Shown here: in pieces, positions 1-10,935 of the stretch | Position numbering within the stretch: position 1 is the first letter of the stretch | Layout: the number at the start of each line of letters is the position of its first letter | Assembly (NCBI GenBank): GCA_035610365.1 | Contig: CM069437.1 | Coordinates: forward strand, 30,523,507-30,587,506 | DNA length: 64,000 nucleotides | Direction of reading: 5' to 3' | From: Aquatica leii | Taxonomy: Eukaryota; Arthropoda; Insecta; Coleoptera; Lampyridae | The notes under the pieces: model-generated | Told to the model about the DNA's origin: nothing | What the model saw: only the letters and a program-made list of their open reading frames with translations | The model's database searches: none | Position numbers and translations under genes: made by a program

Positions 1-791
1 ACCAATTATAAAGACAGTAAAAATCTAATTTACTTAAAACTAGTACAATTTTTTTGAAGTACTGTAATGTAAGATATAAAAATGCAAAAAAGCATTATAC
101 TTATTAGTTTTAATTTTATGATTTATTTAATCATAATTTACTTATATATTAAGCGAAAACTAGTATTAAAATTAGTTATAAAATATAAGGTTAACCACCT
201 CACTAAAGCTAGAATTTTGTATGTTATCTACGCTAATTTGTTTTTTTTAACAATTTTAAGTATAAAAAACTTGCGAATTTTTCACAAACAGTTTTTTTTT
301 TAATTTTTAAGTTACGGTTATATTGGTTTTTGAAAATTTTAAAATTTAAGGTTTATTTGTTACAAGGGTTTATAAGTAAACTGCTTTAAATAATATTAAA
401 TGATTACTATTAATTAAATTTAATTGTATTTCCATATTATTTTTTGCGTAAATTATTTTCAATTTATTACCTTAAATATTTTTATGTACCTATACGTTCA
501 TTAGTAAAGTAATGCATTTGTAAAAATTTACACCAAAACTATCAAATTTGTACTAAACCTGTTATTTAATGCAGTAAACAAATTAAATATGTACAATTGC
601 AACATACGTACACCCAAATCGTACAAAAAATATAACGCAGAAATTCGTAATTTTTCTAGAAATTGCCAGACCAGTCTTTAAAACAAACAAACATGAAAAA
701 AACAAAATAAATCAAAAGTTTATGCAGAATCGTCAGAATTTACAAAAATATTCCAAAAGTCATAGAAAAGAAAAGCCTATTTTGAAGAAAC
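1..791. other. AT-rich non-coding DNA
   Basis: I see no gene, repeat or RNA here. One short open frame in the first 300 bases is low-complexity (I, L, K, F, Y) and looks like a chance product of AT-richness. Confidence 0.6.
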
Positions 792-811
792 AAAAAGCAT
801 TTTGTATATTT

Positions 812-1755
812 ATAAATAATTTATTAAGTTTTTGGTTATTTTATTATTTTTTTATTTTGCCGACAGTTTCAACTAATATTTAGTCATTATCAGGGCTATA
901 AGGAAATATTATATATATAAAACATCATAAAACTTATAAATTACTTTACCTAAATAATATTATTTAATAAAACAATAAATTTAAAATATTTTAAACATCA
1001 AAAAATTATTTTGAAACATGCCTACTTAAAACAAAACAATAAGACAAATTTAAATTAGATTACTATAAATTTTACTTAAATTATCGATGTCACTATGATT
1101 ATTACAATTTTGTTGTTTTTTCTATACATAAAACATTTCTTTTATTAATCTTTTCTTTAAATTTAATTCTTTATCTAAAATTTTAACATTATTAAAATCA
1201 AAACTGTGTCCGGTTTCTAAAGAATGTCTAGCCAAACCTGTACTATCTTTATTTTGTCTAATATCTCTACGATGTTGGGACATTCTTCTTCTTAAATACT
1301 GTGAGGTCTGGCCAACATAACCCAAATCGCATTCAGAACATTGAACAAAATACACAACACTTCTATCAACGTCTTTCTTAATTTTAGATTTCATATTAGT
1401 AAACACATGATTTTTTAAATTATTATGATTACTAAAAGCAATCTTAAAGTTACTACTACACAATTTGTTCTTTATTTTTTCAGATAAACCTTTTACATAA
1501 ATTAATGACTTGTAATTAACAAGTGGAGAAACATTACTATCATTATGGAAATAATTTCTTCTGTTATATAATAAATTATATAAGTTTTATAGGATATCAT
1601 TTTTTGAAAAGTATATTTATAACAATGTTAATGTTTTTATTATGAAACTCAGGATCACTTAAATGTGCGGCTCTGTATTTTAGACATAAGGCAGTGTTAA
1701 GTTTATGTTTAAGTGGATGGTGAGAATAAAAAATTTCTATCTATCTGACCTGTGT
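812..1755 (-). pseudogene. Penelope-like element 3' half, GIY-YIG endonuclease (left arm)
   Basis: The open frame at 1122-1463 encodes about 113 residues of the C-terminal GIY-YIG endonuclease typical of EN+ Penelope-like retroelements. Visible parts are the GIY-type strand VYFVQC, the C-x2-C pair in CSECDLGYVGQT (the YVG serves as YIG), the arginine helix LRRRMSQHR, the H-x-L-E-T-G-H segment, and a terminal KEM with the expected catalytic glutamate. The enzyme would nick target DNA for integration. The reverse transcriptase is absent and upstream linker sequence is open only in pieces, so this is a 5'-truncated, non-autonomous copy. The right arm (3141-4085) is its inverted counterpart, more decayed. 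Confidence 0.85.
861..897 (-). ncRNA. Hammerhead-ribozyme-like motif at Penelope 3' end, one core change
   Basis: On the minus strand the order is CTGATAA, a potential stem-loop GACTAA/ATA/TTAGTT, then GAAA and CTGTC. The hammerhead core consensus is CUGANGA, stem II, GAAA, stem III, UH. This copy differs at one core base (A for G in GATAA) and in the last stem II pair. Penelope-like elements are known to carry hammerhead motifs in their terminal repeats. The match to the right-arm copy supports common origin. Catalysis is unlikely in this copy. Confidence 0.55.
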
Positions 1756-1779
1756 GGTTTTCTCCACCAGTCAATACTG

Positions 1780-3067
1780 TGTTACGTGCATAAATTTAAA
1801 TAATGCATTACCCTGTATATTGGTTTAATTAAAAATTACTTTTATATTTCTCGACGCCATCTATCGGGTTCGTTGGCCACTTCGTATTGAGTAGGCGATA
1901 TCCGTCGAGATACCGGCATTTTGACTTTAACATCGTGCATGTGTTAACCTATGTCTGCGTGAATTAAAAATCGTTTTCTAAAATCATCCACGTGTTGGGA
2001 CCCGATGGAAAAATAGAAGTCTTCTGAATTAACTGATTTAATCCACGCAGAGTAAGTGGTTTTGTTTTTTCTTTGATTAAAGATAATTTTTATGTTTTTT
2101 TGTTAGCGCCATGTGCTACCTCCTAACTATGGGTATTCTTATCGTTATCTAAAATCCTCAAGGGAAAATTATAATCGGAAGCTGTAGAGCTAAGAACGCT
2201 GCGATACGAGTGCAGAATTTCGATTCGGAGGCAATTAATTACCTTATTGAATGTCACCTGTTCGGAAGATCCTAATACGATACGATTGAATTCTCTTCGG
2301 AGGCAATAACTTAATACCACCGTCGACGAAATTTAATGTAACAGCATACGATAAGTGTCGGTTCGATTACTTTCCTTTAAATGTGTCTTTTACTTATAGT
2401 TTGTGAGTCGCCAGGTAAACACGATTATTTTCAGGAAGTTTAATTGCAGGAAGCCATTAGGAAAAACGTTTTTCTGAAGGTAACCCTGGAATTTGGTAAG
2501 TCAATTTTTACTTATTTATTCGTTGTCGCTACGGTGAATACTCACGACTTATTATATTTACTAATCGTACGTTCGAATTGATTTGTTGCTTGTTATTGTT
2601 ACTCAATTAGTTTAAGTAAATGACTTATCGTTTGCTGCTTATATCCACCGTCAATTATCATTATTAATATTACTTACTGATAAAGTTTTGTATATGTTAT
2701 GGTAGTTACACTTTTGTTTGACGTGTAGTGTAAGTTGCCGATCCTGCTGATATTCTATTTTCTATATTCTCTCTAGTACCTGCTTAGATTTGGCTATTTA
2801 ACTTTTAATATATTTATCTTGATAGAGTAATTAAAGTACAATTGTTATTAACGATTTAGTTTTTTTCTTTCTTTCGCTTCTTTCAGCATTACGAACCTAA
2901 CATCTTGTTGCAAGTGTGAACCGTCTGTCTGGAGCGGGACAGAAGTTACTTTGGGATAAGCTCTGGCGCCCTGAAACACCTTTTATATATTTCTGGTGAA
3001 CCTACCCCTCTCACCAACTATTGTGAGTTGGCCGTGCAGATTCGTAAAATACCAAAAGCTTGTAACA
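1780..3067. mobile_element. Solo LTR, family 1 copy 1 (TGTTAC...GTAACA), TSD ACTG
   Basis: The 1288-bp segment starts TGTTACG and ends TTGTAACA, giving 6-bp TG...CA inverted ends as in LTR retrotransposons. It is flanked on both sides by ACTG (1776-1779 and 3068-3071), a 4-bp target duplication of the length usual for Ty3/Gypsy. It shares start, end and internal blocks (TACCCTGTA, GACGCC, AGCTCTGGCGCCCT, GAGTTGGCCGTGCA) with 21898-23317. No gag or pol sequence lies beside it, so it is a solo LTR left by LTR-LTR recombination. It landed between two inverted Penelope arms. The assignment to Gypsy rests only on duplication length and ends. Confidence 0.8.
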
Positions 3068-3140
3068 ACTGATCTTATTATTAACTACTTTTAAATGCAT
3101 ACCAAAAAAGGCAAACAGTTGTTAATTGAATTTTGTAATG

Positions 3141-4085
3141 TAACACAGGTCAGATAGATATTTAAATTTTTATTCTCATCATCCACTTAAACATAAAATT
3201 AACACTTATGTCTAAAATAAAAAGCCACACATTTAAGTGATCTTGAGTTTCATAATAAAAACATTAACATTGTTATGAATATACTTTTCAAAAATGGATA
3301 TCCTATAAAACTTATAAAAAATTTATTATATAACAAAAGAAATGATATCCATAATGATAATAATGTTTCTCCATTTGTTAATTACAACCCATTAATTTAT
3401 GTAAAAGGTTTATCTGAAAAAATAAACAACAAATTGTGCAGTACTAACTTTAAGATTGCTTTTAGTAATTATAATAATTAAAAAAATTATGTGTTTACTA
3501 ATATGAAATCTAAAATTAAGAAAGACGTTGATAGCAATGTTGTGTATTTTGTTCAATGTTCTGAATGCGATTTGGGTTATGTTGGTCAGACTTCACAGTA
3601 TTAGAGATATTAGACAAAACAAAGATAGTGTAGGTTTGGCTAGACATTCTTTAGAAACAGGATACAGTTTTGATTTTAATAATGTCAAAATTTTAGATAA
3701 AGAATTTAATTTAAAGATTAATAAAAGAAATGTTTTATATAAAGAAAAAACAACAAAATTGTAATAATCATAGTGACATCGATAATTTAAGTAAAATTTA
3801 TTGTAATTTAATTTAACTTTGTATTATTATTTTGTTTTAAGTAGGCATGTTTCAAAATAATTTTTTGATGTTTAAAACATTTTAAATTTAAACTTTGTTA
3901 TATTAAATAATGTTATTTAGGTAAAGCAATTTATAAGTTTTATGATGTTTTATATATATCATGTTTCCTTATAGCCCTGTTGATGACTAAATATTAGTTG
4001 AAACTATCAACAAAACAAAAAAAAATAAATAAAATAACCAAAAACTTAATAAATTATTTATAAATATGTATTATTAATGGTTAAT
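3141..4085 (+). pseudogene. Penelope-like element 3' half, GIY-YIG endonuclease (right arm, broken)
   Basis: This is the inverted, more decayed counterpart of the left arm. The frame at 3275-3481 covers the linker before the endonuclease (ending STNFKIAFSNYNN, nearly the same as in the left arm) and stops at a TAA. The GIY-type strand follows in another frame (VYFVQCSECDLGYVGQT, about 3541-3590). A deletion near 3600 removes the arginine helix, and the frame at 3528-3764 recovers the tail IRQNKDSVGLARHSLETG. A broken frame, one deletion and an internal stop make it non-functional. Outside the coding part it matches the left arm through the hammerhead-like motif to about 4080. Confidence 0.8.
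3972..4012 (+). ncRNA. Hammerhead-ribozyme-like motif, right-arm Penelope copy
   Basis: The order is CTGTTGA, a stem-loop GACTAA/ATA/TTAGTT, GAAA (4000-4003), then CTATCAAC. Relative to the CUGANGA consensus one core base is changed (T for A). Comparing both arms, the lesions are at different core positions, so the common ancestor probably had an intact core. Confidence 0.5.
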
Positions 4086-4121
4086 AATAAAATAACATAT
4101 TAAAAAGCATTTTGTGTATTT

Positions 4122-4404
4122 TACACAAAAGACACTTTGTAAAAAGAGAAAAATTATTTTAGACATAACAATAATAAAATAATTAAATAATAATTCAACG
4201 TCGTGGACTAATAATAATTATTAAAGGTAAATAGATAATAATTTTAGACATAAAAGTTTCACTATAAAACTTATTAATAATTTTTTATGGTAAATGGTGT
4301 ACATAAAAAAAATACTAATATATAATTTCATTTTATTTTGGCGGTATTATAAACTAATCAGCATAATTTGCTGAATCCTCCTAAGCACCGAAGCCTTACA
4401 AAGA
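4122..4404. other. AT-rich spacer before pogo relic
   Basis: AT-rich sequence without a recognisable gene. The 5' end and terminal inverted repeat of the neighbouring pogo element should lie in or near here, but I could not pair it with a matching right end. Confidence 0.4.
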
Positions 4405-7135
4405 ATGTTCGTTTTTGTCCGATGAAGTACAACGTTATATAACCTCAGTTTTTTTATTATTATAAAAAAATAAACTTTGGCGAGAAGCGTATTCTTATGC
4501 ATTAGCTAACAATATTTTAAACAACTTTAATGCCACACTAAAAATGGCAGTAAAGGACTGGTCTCGTCAATTTTTAAAAAAGAACGAGTTATCATTAAGA
4601 AACCCAGAATCAACAAGAATAAACCGAACATCTGCGTTTAACGTCATACAAGTTACTCAATTCTTTAAGAACTTAAAATACGTGATTAACATAGATAAAA
4701 CCGGCATTTCTACTAACCAAAAACCTTGCAAACGCTTTGGTTTTAAGAGAGTGAAACAATTTAGAGCAGAAACTTCTGCCGAAAGGGAAAAAACCATTAC
4801 CAAAATTAGTTGCTATGTTGCTGTTGGTATGTGCTATGTCCTCCCATTGTTTATTTTTCTCAAAGCTCCCATGACGAGCACGTTGTAAAAAAACCGTTTC
4901 GTTCTATGCAAAATATCGATCAACCTGCACTAATAATTAAAGACACAATTGGATAAAAGGCCTATAAAACATGTTTAAAAATTATTATATTTTTGCATGA
5001 ATGAAAGACAAAAGTACATCATTCATTCCAACTAGTTTTTATTGCGATATTTCATCAAATAAAGAAGTTTATAGTAGATGAAAGACCTATGTACTGTGCG
5101 ATAATATAAGTAAGATTTTTAAGTGAATGAAGAACCTAACTACTTAAAAATCGACATTTCCATGGCCTATGTAACTAACACATACATTCTTAAGCCTTTC
5201 TGGACTAGCAACAGATTTAACTTTTACTAAAGATAACTTCTAAAGTGTTTTATCGCAGGCAGCTATGGTTCTATAATTTGCACATAGACACTGTAATAAC
5301 TGCTGGAGATAAGCATTTTTTTTATTTGGACTAACGATATCGCTAGTAAAGATAACTTGGAAGTTGATAGCTCGATTCACACTTTTGCACAACATTTTAA
5401 ATCATCGGCACACAACAAAGATCATTATTTGATATTGTGGTCAGATTTGCTTGTCAAAATTTTAATATTATCGTCTTATATCAGTACATTATCATAAAAA
5501 AAAATATTTAAAGTTATTGATCATAAATTTCGGGAAATCGGACATTCATATTTGGATTCAGATCGTGACTTTGGTAGAATTGAAAAAAAGTTACGAAAAA
5601 TGGAAAAAAATTTCATTCTGGAACAATACCGCAAAATAATTAAATCGTCCAGTATAAAATTCTCAATCATTATAATATCATTTTAAAGACATAGAAGACA
5701 TTATTAAATTGCTGCATTTAATAAACAGGAATACCAATACAGTCAGTCAGCAGGTTTAATTTTGAGTTATGCAAAATGGGTACGCATAGAAAAATATGGA
5801 AACTATTATAATAAATATTTCCTAGATCCATTTACGTCATTTTACAAAGTGGACATTAAACGTGGTTCTGAAAAAATTAATCCAGTTTTACATTATAGAC
5901 CTTAAAAAAAACATAATGATGTGTTTTTAGAAAAAAAGGTCAATATAAGAGAACAGTTAACGTAGTATGTCGATAAAGAATACAAATATTTCTAGACAAA
6001 GATGAAGGTGATGTCAAGACATAAGAACCATACGTAAAAAAAAGAAAAAAGAAGATAATAATTGAAAAATAAACAATGTAAGCCTTTTTTCTATTTAAAG
6101 TTAGCATTTTGTTTTTGGTTGTATTACTGCATAAAGAACCTATGTACGTTTAGTTTAAATTTTTACAAAAAACTATGTTCATTATTTTTTATTATTTTTA
6201 TAGTAAACATTTTTAATAAAACGTTGATCCATTAAGTAAATAGTTGGTTTGAAATTTTATTCCTGGTAGAAGAATCGAGCAAGAAACTTTAAAGTAAAAT
6301 ATCTCGAAAATATGTTTTTGTTACATAAGCCCTTCAGCAACTTGCGTCTTCAATTATGGATAACTACTTGAGTCATATCTCTATAAAATTTTATGAATTT
6401 TGTAAAAAAAAATCAGTTGCTAATTTCAGCACATACATCACATCGCTTACAGTCGTTGGATTTTACGTTTTATGGTCCACTCAAAGCAGCCTTTTTTCAT
6501 AACACATGTTCAAGTTGTAACTATGATAAAGTACAATCCGGATTTAGAACTTTAGGCATATTGCTTTTCGAACAGGAAAATTTACAAAAAAAAAATTTGC
6601 CGTCTATTCATCATATGTAAGCAGTCTTAATAGACGAAGACGATCCTTAATAGCTAAATAGATTTAAAATGCAGAAAAAAGTTCCTGGTCCAAATACTTC
6701 TAAAGTGTTTCAGCAAATTTTGTCAAACCCAAACACATCACCTGTTGTGCAAAGAGGTTGCTTTTCAACCAAATCCAAATGTTTGTTAAATAAAGTTTCG
6801 TTTAAAGAATTAAACCCCATCCTAACTCCATAACACAGGAAAAATTCAGTGACGTAAAAACCAAAAATCTAACGTTTTAACAAAAAACCCACATAAAGGT
6901 CTTGTTAGCTTATGAGTTAAAAAAGAGAAGACAAATCTTAAATGAAAAACAAAAATAAAAAAATTAAATCTAATTCAGAATATTCCGATAAAAATAAAAT
7001 AAAATTAGTAAAAAGAAAGATTTCTTAAGAAAGTGAGTCTGATAGTTATGTGATCACGATGAACTAGATGATACGGAAGAAGCCGATTTCAAAGACAGAT
7101 GCTTGATTTGCGACGATTCGAGAAAAAAGAACTAA
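4405..7135 (+). pseudogene. pogo/Tigger-like DDE transposase, split into two halves
   Basis: The 5' part (about 4405-4888) reads through the segment before the catalytic domain (KMAVKDWSRQFLKKNELSLR, NPES) and into the DDE domain: NIDKTGIST (usually NVDETGI; the first catalytic Asp is in NID), then a TSAERE block and the FIFLKAP stretch. The 3' part (about 6340-7135) resumes at IMDNYLSH (second Asp region, usually LLDNHESH), continues with SAHTSHRLQSLDFTFYGPLK and SGFRTLGILLFEQE, and ends in an acidic tail with DRCLICDDS, resembling the C-terminal Cys motif of this family. About 1.4 kb of unrelated sequence separates the halves, and the ends contain stops and frameshifts. The protein would be a cut-and-paste transposase. 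It is dead here. Family identity is confident; the exact clade is not. Confidence 0.8.
5030..5995 (+). pseudogene. Relic of a DUF7869-like transposon-associated protein inside pogo
   Basis: Several frames together give a decayed protein with the segments HKFREIGHSYLDSDRDFGRI (about 5523-5582), then RIEKKLRKMEKNFI, EQYRKIIKSS, and AAFNKQEYQYSQSAGLILSY. The H-K-F...GHS...DRDFG-x-I-E pattern resembles the RNase-H-fold-like domain (DUF7869 in my recollection) of uncharacterised proteins spread by transposons in insects. An upstream run YLILWSD sits where such proteins usually have a conserved W-x-D-N-C motif, here disrupted. It interrupts the pogo transposase, so it arrived later or was captured. 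A related fragment lies at 57955-58410. The family name is from memory and needs a profile search. Confidence 0.5.
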
Positions 7136-8159
7136 TATCGGTTTTAGTGTTTAGTGTGATTTTTGCAACCGTTAAATTACAGCATTTTTATATTTTTTAC
7201 AATAACAATATATATATTTATTTTTTTAACACTTGCTCTGATTTTGCTCCTTACACCGTATTATAATCTTTAATTATTTCTGCATGCGCTCAATTACCCT
7301 GACTGGTTTGCAGAATTAACCGCATAGGGTAGATCATTGTGCTCCGCGCATAGTCAGTTTTTTTTGTCATTTTGTTCCTAGGTTTCCAATATATTTTTTT
7401 GTAATATTTTGTTGATTGGGAATATAAGTTATACAATAGAGAATATTTATAGCAAATTTCAGAATTTTAGATGCGCATAGTTTATCGACTACTTTGCTAA
7501 ATGTACTAATCTTTATACTAAGACTTGTGAGTCCCGGTTTCTTTTTTAAAATATCTCTTGGAAGAGGCTATCTAAAAATAATATTATTTTTTTCTTACAC
7601 AAACTAAGCTTTCGTCACACGTCACAGAAGGCATCTTTAGAGAAAAATATTACAGCAAAGTTCCAAACTAAATATTAGTTGTCGGAACACCCCTAAATTA
7701 TCAATACCTAAAATATTCTTATATTGTAGCTACGTCACAGATAATAAACAGTATTCTCTACATTAAATTACCTTACAATTAGTTGTTATTCTGTTTCGAT
7801 ATCACCGAATATCGTATAAATTGGATATCTAATTTTAAAGGTCATACTGCATAAATTAAATGCTCCATCGTATCAATTAATTAAGTTTAACGCAGATTTG
7901 GAAGTACGTGACCCTACAATGATAGAATTGCATTAAAAAAATAAATCGTAAACAGAAAGCAATCGCTAAATGTAAAAAAAAATTAAATGCGTTTGCGTTA
8001 CACTATAGTCGGATAACTTTCCAATATCTTTACATAGCAAAACTATAGCAGTATCATAGCAACGTAAGTATTAATAATATTTATTTTTAATATAATTAAC
8101 ACCAACTAAGAATTTTAATTTACAGGTTATCAAACAATACTGTAAAATTTAGTTAAGAT
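7136..8159. other. AT-rich non-coding DNA
   Basis: Probably holds the 3' end of the pogo element near its start. Otherwise I see no gene or repeat. Confidence 0.4.
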
Positions 8160-8835
8160 AAAGTAGTAACGGTTTAACGCAGTCCGTGACCTCGTAGTAT
8201 AACTTGAAATTAGCACTATAAATGTTTATGCATCAAACAATCTCCAATTGGTTACAGCAAACTTTGCCAAATTCTACGTCAAAACGACGCTTTAATTGCG
8301 GCCTACGTTTACGTGTGTCCCAGCTTATACAGTGTACTAAAAAACGTATGTCTGAATGTCAGAATACCCTTATGATTCATGATTACACCGTTTCCAATGT
8401 TTATTAGTTGTTGAGTAATAAACAACCCTAATAGCAAAACATTAATAATTAGATAACATAGGGGTAACAAACAGGATTTCAATGCGATCTCCGAACCGGT
8501 AACCGAAAAATTTATTCTTTCGTCGGTTCTTAAAAGTGCGATGCTTCAAGAATTTTTTTTTAAAAAACATATCCATAAGATGTTGATGGATGACAAAATG
8601 TATCTCTTACCCAGTTGTGTTCTAGAACTTCTTATAAGCACCACATTCAAGCAATAAATAGCGTTCGCATACCTCCGGAAATCAAACAAAAGTTGCGTCG
8701 TATTACGGTTAAAAGCATTACTAACTATTTAGATATTTATTTTCACACGACTACGATTGCAAAGTTGCCCAAACGACAGTCGACACGTACTGAAATAAAT
8801 TTTAAATCGTTACACTTTCAAACACTGTATTAATA
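8160..8835 (+). other. GC-richer segment with two short unrecognised open frames
   Basis: This stretch is visibly less AT-rich than its flanks. It has two open frames on the plus strand, 8222-8407 (61 codons, including SNWLQQTLPNSTSKRRFNC) and 8615-8833 (72 codons, basic, with PPEIKQKLRRITVKSITNY). I recognise neither. Composition unlike the surroundings suggests an inserted or coding-derived segment, possibly an old transposon gene. It could equally be chance. Confidence 0.25.
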
Positions 8836-10149
8836 CTTTTAAGCAAATGTTATTTAAAAAAAAATGAGAAACAATAGAAACTTTGATTAACACCTTAAAG
8901 TTGTTTACAATAACGTTTGAATCCTAAAAATAACACGACAAAAAACTTCCTGTTTTTTCTACAATGTTTTAATTTATTGGTTTAATCCAAACATTAATGA
9001 CTTAGATTAATAAATAGAAATATTAGACTGAAAGTTTCTATCGGGTCATTTTTAACTTACGATCATCTCTACTTCAAGATGAACGGAAACTACCTTATCA
9101 GGTTGATTTAAAATCTTTTACTAGATCCAAAATGCCAAAAAATACTGTACCACAATTTTTTTTAAATTTTTGGTGCATTTCGTAGCAAAACTTATGCATA
9201 TTGCTTGTGTCTAAGTAGTTTATATGTGATTATATTTAATTTTCAGGTTGTAGTTTGTTCAACCGCCGTTTATCAGTAAAATTGCAAAAAAATCAAAATT
9301 TGAAGATCAAAGAAGACTATTTAAATTGAAAGACAAATTATTTAATGTTGTCATGTGTGTACTTGGAATACTGAAAAAAAATAATGTAAGTCATAATTTA
9401 GAAAGAATAAAAAATTTAAAAAGTAAAAAAATGTATTGTGTACTTATATGTATAACAAACTTAAAAAATCGTTGCGTAGTACAAAAACAATGTATTGTTT
9501 AATTCAGTAAAAAAATCTAAAACAAATTTGTTTGTTGTATCTTTTTGTGTTCAAACAAGGAATTTGGTATACGTGACTACTTGAAACAAAGAACAGAAGA
9601 AACTTTTGCGTGTTTATAATTTAAAGTATTTGGTTATGTTATAAAAAGCGTATATTGTAAAATGCTGTGGTAAACCGCGTAGCGGTGAGTAAATCAATAT
9701 ACAAACGTTAGAAAAAAGTTTTTTTATCTATTATAGTTGGTAACAGTAATCACTATCTGCCTGTTTTCTAATTTCAAATTTGATAATATGTATTATTAAT
9801 TTGTATTATTATTCCTATAGCTTTAACAATAACTAAAGTCAATCTGACAGTTGGTACTTACTATCAACTTTATATGTTACATACACAAAAATCACTAATT
9901 AAAGTTGCACTTTGTAACACTGTTTTTTAACAAATAGATACAGCAAACATGTCATAAAATATATAAAAAAACTGGCGTGGTCACCACACCACTTTCCCGT
10001 AAGGAATGATGAAGAAATGGTTACATATTTTTTAAAGTTATGTTGTCATAAAACTATTTTGAAGTGATATGTACACGTTTGTATTAATTTCCTAGCATGC
10101 TATAATTTTTTTCTTCTCGATTTCATTAAGATCATATACCCCTTTCGTC
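8836..10149. other. AT-rich non-coding DNA with one hairpin
   Basis: No gene is visible. A short near-perfect hairpin, TGGCGTGGT C ACCACACCA, lies at about 9973-9991. It has no recognisable partner elsewhere. Confidence 0.4.
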
Positions 10150-10935
10150 AATCAGTAAAAAAACGTCGCATTCAAAACTGTATTATATTTGTGAATTCAT
10201 TTTAAATTACAAATTAAATATCTAATAAACTTTTATTGTTAGAATTTTTTTTTATTTGAATAAATTGTTAGGAAAAATTGTCTCTATAAGAAACTGTAAA
10301 AATAATTCGAATAATTTACATACGTACAAAATTATATAAGAAAAACTGTTGAAAATGGCGGATACACCCATTTTCGTTTTTTTATCAAACCCATCTTTTT
10401 ACAAAGCAAAGGGAATACAAAACGGCAGCTCTATATCAAATTTTAATATACTAGGACCTTTGGTTCGAAAGTTATCGTAGGTACATCCAAAGATAATTTA
10501 AATGAGATGTAACAAGTCAAATAAATAAAAACAAAAATTGTTATTTTTTAACGAATCTTGCTTTTCCTTCAAGATACGGAATTTTTTTCTAAAAAAAATT
10601 GTCGCAGACAGGATACAAATATGGAATTTATTTTAAACTATTAATCATATAGCTAATAAACTGTTAATGTTAGAAAAAAAAATTGTTTAAATAATTGGAG
10701 AATTAACTCTATAAGAAACTAAAAATAATTCGAATAATATACATACGTACAAAATTATATAAGGAAAACTGTTATAAATGACGGATACACCTACCTCCGG
10801 TTTCTTTATCAGACCCATCTTGTAATAAAACTGAAAGAATATGAAAAACCAGCTCCATACCAAATTTCGAATTACTAGGACTTTTGGATCGAGAGTTATC
10901 GTGGGTACATCGTTACACACAGACACACAATTTTT
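10150..10935 (+). repeat. Tandem pair of a diverged roughly 330-bp repeat
   Basis: Two related units lie in direct orientation, about 10150-10500 and 10590-10930. Shared blocks in order are CTCTATAAGAAACT, AATAATTCGAATAAT, ACATACGTACAAAATTATAT, a TGNCGGATACACC block, ATCAGACCCATC or ATCAAACCCATC, and a block of the form TACTAGGACYTTTGGWTCGA followed by AGTTATCGTNGGTACATC. The second unit is followed by an ACAC-rich stretch. No coding sequence or clear terminal repeat is visible. This is a non-autonomous dispersed repeat or the start of a satellite; I cannot name it. Confidence 0.65.

Larger units (their letters stand above)
792..4121. mobile_element. Composite head-to-head Penelope insertion with long flanking direct repeats
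   Basis: Two Penelope-like 3' halves lie in opposite orientation, 5' sides facing the centre and 3' ends outward. The arms are about 812-1755 (minus) and 3141-4085 (plus). The sequence AAAAAGCATTTTGTATATTT at 792-811 recurs at 4102-4121 with one difference, which looks like a target-site duplication of the whole unit. Penelope elements are known for variable-length duplications and for partial inverted copies, so this fits the family. The central gap holds a solo LTR (1780-3067) plus short unmatched flanks at 1756-1779 and 3068-3140. The inverted layout and flanking repeat are seen directly. Treating both arms as one insertion event is inference. Confidence 0.7.

Noticed and set aside
82..303. 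73-codon open frame at the window start
   Set aside because: Composed almost entirely of I, L, K, Y, F and N with no motif; expected by chance in AT-rich DNA.
2350..2375. tRNA B-box-like GGTTCGATTAC
   Set aside because: No A box or cloverleaf could be placed around it; it lies inside a solo LTR.
792..4121. Idea that the inverted arms are terminal inverted repeats of a large DNA transposon
   Set aside because: The arms encode GIY-YIG endonuclease and end in hammerhead-like motifs, fitting two Penelope copies; no transposase lies between them.
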